Positions 6,702-12,494 of a DNA stretch of 15,065 nt are shown one piece after another; the first letter of the stretch is position 1, and every line of letters starts with the position of its first letter. Source of the stretch: Calditrichota bacterium (GTDB lineage: Bacteria > Calditrichota > Calditrichia > RBG-13-44-9); assembly GCA_024276455.1 (NCBI GenBank), contig JAJRXE010000160.1:1-15065 (forward strand), written 5' to 3'. Position numbers and translations under genes: made by a program. The notes below the pieces were generated by a model. The model saw nothing but the letters and a program-made list of their open reading frames with translations, did not search any database and was not told where the DNA came from.

Positions 6702-9224
6702 ATGAGTAGAAAATATCTTATCTCGCTGACGGATTCTTGTCCGGAAGAATTGTGCGGTGGAAAAGCCCACCAGCTGTCTCAGCTGATTAAATGGGGCTTT
6801 TTTGTCCCCGGCGGTTATTGCATTACCCGTCATTTGTTACGGGATTTTATTAGAATGAACCATCTGGAGCGGGAATATCGGCGCTTGAAAAGAAACTTCC
6901 AGCGCGGCCGGGATGTCCGGGAATGTCTGGACCGCCTGCGGGCCGGAATCCGCCGCGGCAAATTCCCGGATGATTTCGTTCTGGAAGTGGGGAAAATTCT
7001 CTTGTCCGGTAAAGGCGGACGCTTTGCTTTCCGCTCCTCGGCCATTGCCGAAGACAGCATCGAGAAATCGTTTGCCGGTTTGTTTTCCACCGAGTTGAAT
7101 GTGGAAAAAAATATTGAGAAGGTGTTTGAAGCTATTCGCAAGGTCTGGCTTTCCCTCTTTGACGAGCGGGTCATTCGCTATTTGCGCCAGCGCCGAACAC
7201 GCCATTTCAATTTTGAAATGGGGATTGTGTTGCAGAAGATGCTCTTTACCCGCCGTTCTGGTGTCGCCTTCAGCTTACATCCCATTACCCACGATCCGGC
7301 GGTCATCTACATCGAGGAGTCCCGCCGCTCGGTGGATCACCTGGTAAGCGGAGAAGATATTCCGGAAGTGGATGTTTTCTTCAAAGAGAACATTGAGACC
7401 GTGAAGAATGTGTCGTTCTGGAAAATAGCGCTGGCACGCCAGGTAATAAAATTAGAGCAGTATCTGGGCTATCCCGTGGATGTGGAATGGGCCATGTGGG
7501 ACGATCAGATTTTTATCTTGCAGGCTCGTCCGGTTACCACCGTTAAACCCGCTGGAATTACCGTCTGGACTGACGAGAATACCGGAGAAGTGCTACCCGA
7601 GGTGGTCACTCCGCTGACCTGGGATATTCTGGGTCCCCTGACCAATCGCAGTTTTTTCTGGCTGCTGAAACGTCTGGGCGCCCGGCCGGAAAACCGGCGC
7701 CCGCTCTTTCGTCCCATCGACGGAAAAGTGTATTTTAACCACACGTTGTTTCAGACCACCGTCAAAAGCATGTTTCCTTCCGGTGTGGCCTCGCGGCAAA
7801 CCGGAGGGAAATTTCTCAGGCCCTTTCTTTCAGTCGGGCGGTTGTTCCTTCGAATGGGAAACTTCCTTTTTTTGTTGGTCTGGCTTCCGTTGCGGTCGCG
7901 CCAGGTGCTGGCTACCGTTAAAGCCGTAGAGGTTCCGCCGGGACCGGAAGAAGAGAAACCCGCACGCCTTTTGGACCGTTTCCTGACTCTGGTTCGGAAA
8001 GAAGAACGAGTCATGCAACTCCATGTGGCCAATACCTTTCTGGGGGAAATACTCTTTCAGGTGGTGCGGACCCTGTTGAAATGGGTGACGTTGCCGGGCG
8101 TTCAGCTACATGCCGAGCGATTGGTTGCTAACATCGGTCAGGTGCAATCGGCCCATAGTGGGGAATATCTGCGGGAAATTGCCGGGGAAATGCGCCGTCT
8201 TTTCCGGGAAAAAGGGGAAATTCCCTCCGAGCTGAAGAAATTTCTCACCGTTTGTCGCACCGATCCCCAAATCCGACGGTTGGTGAATCGCTTTTTAGAG
8301 AAGTACGGGCACATGTCCGACCAGGAATTTGAATTGTCGCACCCCCGCTGGGCGGAAGACCCGGAAAGCCTGTTGAAGGTGCTCTTTCATTTAATGCAAT
8401 CCCCACAATTGCTGGAAGGGGAGGAAGGGCTGGGCAACGCGTCACTGCATCAGGAACGCGACCTGCGTTTCCTTGCCCGTAAAAAACCGCTGCTGGGTTC
8501 GCTCATTTACCTGCTGGTCCGTTGGACCCGCATTTTTCACCGCAATCGGGAAAATTTAAAACAGCGTTTTTTACATCTCCACTTTGCCTTAAAACAGGAA
8601 TGCCTGGCAATTGGGGAATGGTTGGAGCGACAAGGACTGCTGGCGGAACGGCAGGAGGTCTTTTTTCTTCGCCGGGAAGAAATTGTGCAGACACTGGAAA
8701 AAGGGGCAATCTTTCCGGAAGAGCTAAAGCGTTTCCGGGTGCAACCGCGCCAGAAAATTTACTGGCGGAATCGGAAAAAATCGCATCCCCGACGTTTGAT
8801 TGAGGCTCGCGGAACGATTCATTGGCCGGTAGAGCGGACCACCGAACACCGGGGCGAATTGCGGGGCATTCCCTGTAGCGCCGGATACGTGGAAGGAAGT
8901 GCCCGGGTGATTGAGAGCTTCGCCGAAGCCGAGCAGATGAAACCGGGCGAAATCCTGGTAACCCATTCGGCCAATCCGGGTTGGACGCCCTTGTTCATTC
9001 TGGCGTCCGGGGTGGTCACCGAAATCGGGGGAGCCCTTTCGCACAGTGCGATTATTGCCCGAGAGTACAACGTGCCCATGGTGGCCGCGGTGCCGGATGC
9101 CACCACCCGCATTCGCACCGGTGACCAAATTGCTGTGGATGGCGCCAGCGGCCTGGTGAAGATTTTGAAAAGGGGAATGGATCGCAACCATGAAGAAAAA
9201 AAGAGCGTTGTTACTCGCCAATGA
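6702..9224 (+). CDS. Rifampin phosphotransferase-type (PEP synthase-like) dikinase
   Basis: 840 residues, starting at the ATG immediately after the previous stop codon. The N-terminal PEP/pyruvate-dikinase ATP-binding domain (residues ~1-285) shows 'CGGKAxxLSxL' with K21, 'FRSSAIAEDS..SFAG' with R111, 'GVAFSLHPIT' and 'VEWAMWDDQIFILQARPV'. Next comes 'NTGEVLPEVVTPLTW' (~292-306), a hallmark of RPH-like proteins, and a largely helical middle domain (~300-715) that in RPH binds the acceptor. The C-terminal swivelling phosphohistidine domain (~722-823) holds 'GGALSHSAIIARE' with catalytic H781. The PEP-synthase TIM barrel is absent, so pyruvate/PEP interconversion is unlikely. By family chemistry it would phosphorylate an acceptor hydroxyl with ATP, releasing AMP and phosphate. 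The acceptor is unknown; rifampin resistance cannot be inferred, because many environmental RPH homologues lie in biosynthetic contexts. The 3' end overlaps the glycosyltransferase gene by 35 nt. Confidence 0.85.
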   Translation: MSRKYLISLTDSCPEELCGGKAHQLSQLIKWGFFVPGGYCITRHLLRDFIRMNHLEREYRRLKRNFQRGRDVRECLDRLRAGIRRGKFPDDFVLEVGKILLSGKGGRFAFRSSAIAEDSIEKSFAGLFSTELNVEKNIEKVFEAIRKVWLSLFDERVIRYLRQRRTRHFNFEMGIVLQKMLFTRRSGVAFSLHPITHDPAVIYIEESRRSVDHLVSGEDIPEVDVFFKENIETVKNVSFWKIALARQVIKLEQYLGYPVDVEWAMWDDQIFILQARPVTTVKPAGITVWTDENTGEVLPEVVTPLTWDILGPLTNRSFFWLLKRLGARPENRRPLFRPIDGKVYFNHTLFQTTVKSMFPSGVASRQTGGKFLRPFLSVGRLFLRMGNFLFLLVWLPLRSRQVLATVKAVEVPPGPEEEKPARLLDRFLTLVRKEERVMQLHVANTFLGEILFQVVRTLLKWVTLPGVQLHAERLVANIGQVQSAHSGEYLREIAGEMRRLFREKGEIPSELKKFLTVCRTDPQIRRLVNRFLEKYGHMSDQEFELSHPRWAEDPESLLKVLFHLMQSPQLLEGEEGLGNASLHQERDLRFLARKKPLLGSLIYLLVRWTRIFHRNRENLKQRFLHLHFALKQECLAIGEWLERQGLLAERQEVFFLRREEIVQTLEKGAIFPEELKRFRVQPRQKIYWRNRKKSHPRRLIEARGTIHWPVERTTEHRGELRGIPCSAGYVEGSARVIESFAEAEQMKPGEILVTHSANPGWTPLFILASGVVTEIGGALSHSAIIAREYNVPMVAAVPDATTRIRTGDQIAVDGASGLVKILKRGMDRNHEEKKSVVTRQ

Positions 9225-10512
9225 TCTGGGTGGAGGATTAGGACACCTGCGCCGGGCCGTGCAAATTGCCCGGCTTCTTTTTCGCCGCGGTTGGGAAATC
9301 GGGGTGGTGTACCACCGCGATCAAACCGCCCTGCACCTTCCTTCCTCCTTCCAGGCATTCCGGATTCCCGTCACGCGCGACCGGTGGTTAACAGCCCTGC
9401 GGGCTCGAATCGCTCCCATTCACTACTACCCACTCGGGCTGGAAAAACTCCCCTATTTCTGGGAATTTCACAGTTTGAATTACCAGGTGTTACGCGACGG
9501 GTACTTTACTCCCGGTATTGTTCAACGGCGGTTCCGGGCATTGCGGCGCCTGGTGCAACGCTGGAAACCGGATTTACTGATTGGCGACGGACATCTGCTT
9601 AGTTTCCCTTTAAGCCGCCGCGAAGGAATTCCGCTGGTGCAGATTATTCGCTACTTTGTATTCCCCGAAGCGCCCCATTTTCTCTGGTGGAAGGAACCCT
9701 CGCCGGAGCTGATTGCTCCCCCGGCTCTGGCGGCTCTGGCTCCTTTATTAGAGACCTTAAAATTGGAAACGCCCCGGGAGGCCTGCCGGCTACTGCAAGG
9801 AGACGGTTATTTAATACCTGGAAATCCGCAGGTGGAGCCAATAGAAACGACCGCCCCCCATTTGTTTTACGGTTACCGGGTGCATTCCGATTACAATGAG
9901 CAAATGCTGGGCAAAGATCCCAAAGCGCATCCGCGAAAAATTTACATCACCGTTGGTGGGGGCGCCGTGAAACTTCAGGTGGAGCGCTACTACCGGTTCT
10001 TGTTGGAAATATTTCGGGACCTGCCCTTTCAGGTTATTTTTTCCGATCCCTGGGAAGTGATTTTACCCTATCTGCGGAAAAACCCCTTGCCCAATGTGCG
10101 GGCTTTTAAATGGATCGAATCCTCTACCATTTTCCCCAATCTGGATGTCATCATTCACCACGGCGGCTACGGGACGACTCTGGAATCGCTCTGGTGGGGA
10201 GTCCCCTCGCTGGTGGTGCCTTTTCACAGCGAGCAGGAGGGCAATGCCCGGCGGTTGGAAAAATTGGGAGCAGGGGTGGTGATGCCCATTGCCGCGGAAC
10301 CGTACCGTACGGTTGAATTTCAGTCCTATTATGGAAAATTTACCATGCGCGGCGGGTTTCAATTCGCCCTGGAAACGAGTACCTTCCGGGAAATGTTTCT
10401 GAGGTTAATGGAAAAATCGCCTTTCCGGGAGCGGGTAAAAAAAATGAGTCAACAGTTAAAGGCCCAACACGACCCGGTAAAAATTGTCCGTTTCCTGGAA
10501 CAGTTTGTCTGA
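9190..10512 (+). CDS. GT-B glycosyltransferase (GT1/GT28-like)
   Basis: 440 residues, starting at ATG 9190 inside the 3' end of the dikinase gene. A stop codon in this frame at 9166-9168 rules out a longer start, and AGGGGAA about 13 nt upstream is a possible ribosome site. The N-terminal Rossmann half opens with 'LLLANDLGGGLGHLRRA' (glycine-rich loop, residues 7-22), as in MurG/UGT-type enzymes. The C-terminal half has the nucleotide-sugar donor region 'IIHHGGYGTTLESLWWGVPSLVVPF' (H323, H324, G325, G326) followed by 'EQEGNARRLEKLGAG'. This is the signature of the GT1/GT28 group that glycosylates lipids, polyketides, carotenoids or other small molecules. No signal peptide is seen; activity is probably cytoplasmic or at the inner membrane face. 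The overlap with the dikinase suggests both act on one pathway. Donor sugar and acceptor cannot be told from sequence. Confidence 0.88.
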   Translation: MKKKRALLLANDLGGGLGHLRRAVQIARLLFRRGWEIGVVYHRDQTALHLPSSFQAFRIPVTRDRWLTALRARIAPIHYYPLGLEKLPYFWEFHSLNYQVLRDGYFTPGIVQRRFRALRRLVQRWKPDLLIGDGHLLSFPLSRREGIPLVQIIRYFVFPEAPHFLWWKEPSPELIAPPALAALAPLLETLKLETPREACRLLQGDGYLIPGNPQVEPIETTAPHLFYGYRVHSDYNEQMLGKDPKAHPRKIYITVGGGAVKLQVERYYRFLLEIFRDLPFQVIFSDPWEVILPYLRKNPLPNVRAFKWIESSTIFPNLDVIIHHGGYGTTLESLWWGVPSLVVPFHSEQEGNARRLEKLGAGVVMPIAAEPYRTVEFQSYYGKFTMRGGFQFALETSTFREMFLRLMEKSPFRERVKKMSQQLKAQHDPVKIVRFLEQFV

Positions 10513-10665
10513 GAGAACAATTGAATACCTTTCTTCGGAGTCGGATGCTTTGGATGGAATCGTTACCAAGGGATTGGTCGGGCAAATAATCGGAACCGGG
10601 CTGTTTTTTCCCGGGGAGAAACTCAAAAACGGCGGGATTTGAAATCGGAAAATAGGAGATCTGGA

Positions 10666-10681
10666 AGGCGGTGAACCGCCT
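10666..10681 (+). terminator. Possible terminator hairpin after glycosyltransferase gene
   Basis: A 6-bp stem (AGGCGG/CCGCCT) closes a TGAA tetraloop. A tight U-run does not follow directly: TGTGTTT comes 4 nt later and a TTTTTT run about 20 nt later. It could be a weak terminator or merely an RNA structure in the 3' region of the operon, which ends about 150 nt upstream. Confidence 0.3.
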
Positions 10682-10766
10682 CAATGTGTTTAAGTGGCTC
10701 TTTTTTGCTGCCTTGTAAATCGGGTCAGGTATTTGAATTAAGAATTAGAAAAGACGCGAGCTTCCG

Positions 10767-10776
10767 TTTACGTAAA
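10767..10776. promoter_or_regulatory. Perfect palindrome TTTACGTAAA upstream of flippase
   Basis: A 10-bp perfect inverted repeat lies 52 nt before the flippase start in an otherwise gene-free stretch. It could be an operator half of unknown specificity. A palindrome this short can occur by chance, so the call is weak. Confidence 0.2.
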
Positions 10777-10828
10777 TATCGCTGGCCTAATGCCTGCGGT
10801 TACCTTTTAAGTCCAACGCGAAATCAAA

Positions 10829-12298
10829 ATGGATCAACCACCTGAGAATAAATACGAATTTTCCAAAAAGTCCTCCATTTCGGGAGTAAAATGGACTGGA
10901 TTTGCCGAAATCCTGATTCGCCTGTTTCAGTTTGCGGTAACCATTGTGTTAGCCCGTTTGCTGACCCCAACGGAGTTCGGTCAGATTGCTCTTGCTTTGG
11001 TCATTATTAAGCTGATTCAGGTTTTTATTGATTTTGGCATTGCTCCGGCCCTGATTCAAAAGCAGGAGGTTACCGAAAAAGACTACCAGTTTGCGTTTAC
11101 CAGCCTGGGCATTCTTTCTTTCCTGTTGGCAACGGGACTGTTCTTTCAGCCCCACTTTTTTGCCACCCTTATTGGTAGTGGACAAATCAGTCCCTTGATT
11201 AAAGTGCTCAGTCTGGTGATTCCCCTGAGTGCCGTCAATATTTTACCCCGCGTCATGTTAAACCGCCGGTTGGATTTCAAGGGGTTGGCACTTGCAGAGA
11301 GTGTGGGAATGCTGGGGTACGGCGCCCTGACCCTCCTGTTTGCCTTCTTGTGGCGCAACGTGTGGTGCTTTGTCGTGGGCATTTTTGCCGAACAGATTTT
11401 CGTTGGGATTTATTTGTGGCTGAAAGTGCGTTGGCGTCCCCGCTTTCACCTTTCCTGGGCGGTCTTTCGGGACATTTTTCATTTCAGCAGTGCCGTGTTC
11501 GGAACCCGTTTTTTCAACTTCCTGAATCTCAACCTGATGAATGTGTTCATCAACAAATTTTTCGGAAGCAGCGCTCTGGGATTGTACTCGCTCTCGTTTC
11601 AAATTATTGACCTGCCCACCCAGCGTTTTGCCAAAAACATCAGGAAAGTCATGTACCCCATTTTGTCCCGATTGCAAAGCGATCTGGAAGACTACCGGAT
11701 TTTCTACCTCAATTACAAGTTGATCATCTTGCTGGTGACTCTGCCGTTTTTTGTGTTACTTTTTCTGTTCGCCGGGCCGTTCGTACGGCTCTTTTACGGG
11801 GAAAAGTGGCTGGCGGCGATTCCGTATTTAAAGATTTTGAGTCTGGTGGGGCTGGTGCGCGCCCTCTGGACCGGCATTAGTCTGGTTTCCATGACCCTGG
11901 GGCGCCCCCGCTTTGAAATGCTGTTGAACTTGCTCATCTCGCTGTTCCTGTTTCCGGGTATTCTTCTGTTCTCCCGGCTGGGCATGTCTGCCGTGGTGCT
12001 CTGGTACGCCGGTTTGCTCAGTGCCGTTTTTTTGTTTGGCGAATGGACCGTGTTCCGCTGGTTGGAAGTGCCGCTGCCGGTGGTAATGCGTTTCTTTCGC
12101 GTGCCGGTAATTGCCACGGCGCTCATTGCCGCCGCCCTGGGACTGATTTTCTCTTTCCACTGGGTGCCGCTGTCCGAGCGGTTTACCTGGCAATTTCTCT
12201 TTTATGCCTCCGGGGCCGGCGTGGTTTACTTACTATTGCTTTACTGGCTGGACAGAGAAAGTGTGCAAAAACTGGTGAAATCGCTGCTGCGTTCCTGA
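10829..12298 (+). CDS. Polysaccharide flippase, Wzx/WzxC-type (MOP superfamily)
   Basis: 489 residues, almost entirely hydrophobic with about 12-14 predicted membrane segments, in the family's usual size range of 420-500. The N-terminal block 'SISGVKWTGFAEILIRLFQF' and 'LARLLTPTEFGQIALALVII', followed by 'DFGIAPALIQKQEVTEKDYQFAF', is typical of the WzxC/polysaccharide-synthase-3 type of flippase, which moves undecaprenyl-linked or other lipid-linked oligosaccharides across the inner membrane. The start at ATG 10829 lacks a clear Shine-Dalgarno sequence; the next in-frame ATG would remove part of the conserved N-terminal block. A charged cytoplasmic loop ('FAKNIRKVMYPILSRLQSD') is also normal for the family. 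It links this window to envelope polysaccharide or glycolipid export. It is not tightly linked to either neighbour, and its substrate is unknown. Confidence 0.92.
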   Translation: MDQPPENKYEFSKKSSISGVKWTGFAEILIRLFQFAVTIVLARLLTPTEFGQIALALVIIKLIQVFIDFGIAPALIQKQEVTEKDYQFAFTSLGILSFLLATGLFFQPHFFATLIGSGQISPLIKVLSLVIPLSAVNILPRVMLNRRLDFKGLALAESVGMLGYGALTLLFAFLWRNVWCFVVGIFAEQIFVGIYLWLKVRWRPRFHLSWAVFRDIFHFSSAVFGTRFFNFLNLNLMNVFINKFFGSSALGLYSLSFQIIDLPTQRFAKNIRKVMYPILSRLQSDLEDYRIFYLNYKLIILLVTLPFFVLLFLFAGPFVRLFYGEKWLAAIPYLKILSLVGLVRALWTGISLVSMTLGRPRFEMLLNLLISLFLFPGILLFSRLGMSAVVLWYAGLLSAVFLFGEWTVFRWLEVPLPVVMRFFRVPVIATALIAAALGLIFSFHWVPLSERFTWQFLFYASGAGVVYLLLLYWLDRESVQKLVKSLLRS

Positions 12299-12357
12299 GT
12301 CCCCTGCCAGGAAGAATCGGGCGCAAGCAGGTCGCCTGGTGGAGGAGTGGTGGATTT

Positions 12358-12386
12358 GCTGACCCGTTAATCGGGCAGCCGCTTTT
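12358..12386 (+). terminator. Rho-independent-like terminator after flippase
   Basis: The arms GCTG(a)CCCG (12358-12366) and CGGGCAGC (12372-12379) form an 8-bp GC-rich stem with one bulged A and a 5-nt loop (TTAAT). CGC and then TTTT (12383-12386) follow. It sits 60 nt after the flippase stop, a sensible position, but the U-tract is short. Confidence 0.5.
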
Positions 12387-12428
12387 AAGGCGGACGGAAG
12401 CAACATTTTGCTGGCAAAAAAATTAAAT

Positions 12429-12461
12429 TTGACTCGGCGCAACAATGTTGCCTGCTAAATT
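12429..12461 (+). promoter_or_regulatory. Candidate promoter with centred palindromic operator for the propeller gene
   Basis: TTGACT (12429-12434) resembles a -35 box, and TGC-TAAATT (12453-12461) an extended -10 box, but they are 21 bp apart, which is longer than optimal. A perfect 13-bp palindrome, GCAACA-A-TGTTGC (12439-12451), lies in the spacer, and its centre (12445) coincides with the spacer centre. The half-site GCAACA recurs at 12400-12405, exactly 39 bp upstream. Over-long spacers with a centred palindrome are known from MerR-family activated promoters; that reading here is inference. An alternative Bacteroidetes-type -7 element, TAGTTTTG, lies at 12465-12472, without a TTTG at the usual distance. 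Confidence 0.35.
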
Positions 12462-12483
12462 TCGTAGTTTTGGCAAAATGGAT

Positions 12484-12489
12484 GAGAGG
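12484..12489 (+). promoter_or_regulatory. Ribosome binding site of the propeller gene
   Basis: GAGAGG lies 5 nt before ATG 12495 and fixes that start, in agreement with the signal peptide that begins at this codon. Confidence 0.7.
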
Positions 12490-12494
12490 CAAAA

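Larger units (their letters stand above)
10513..10828 (+). other. 316-bp intergenic region between glycosyltransferase and flippase
   Basis: No convincing gene is present: frames are broken by frequent stops, and the longest + strand possibility is a 22-residue TTG-started frame (10521-10589) without a ribosome site. The region contains a compact GC hairpin at 10666-10681, a perfect 10-bp palindrome TTTACGTAAA at 10767-10776 and AT-rich stretches (10730-10752) where a promoter for the flippase could lie. No clean sigma-70 -35/-10 pair with 16-18 bp spacing was found. The flippase ATG at 10829 also lacks an obvious Shine-Dalgarno sequence, which fits a leaderless or non-SD start. This gap probably separates two transcription units. 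Confidence 0.5.

Noticed and set aside
6150..6833. Open frame of 227 codons on the minus strand
   Set aside because: It spans the junction of two well-supported + strand genes and shows no motif.
6702..9224. Annotation as PEP synthase or pyruvate phosphate dikinase
   Set aside because: The C-terminal PEP/pyruvate-binding TIM barrel is missing and the domain order ends with the swivelling histidine domain, as in RPH-type enzymes.
10521..10589. Small TTG-started frame of 22 residues after the glycosyltransferase
   Set aside because: No ribosome site, no recognisable peptide type, and a length expected by chance.
10596..10614. Inverted repeat CCGGG...CCCGG with a T-rich loop
   Set aside because: Only 5 bp with a 9-nt loop and no U-tract after the stem; too weak to call a terminator.
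10340..10684. Minus-strand open frame crossing the glycosyltransferase end and the intergenic gap
   Set aside because: Half of it mirrors a conserved coding region and the rest is low-evidence; no ribosome site or similarity is recognised.
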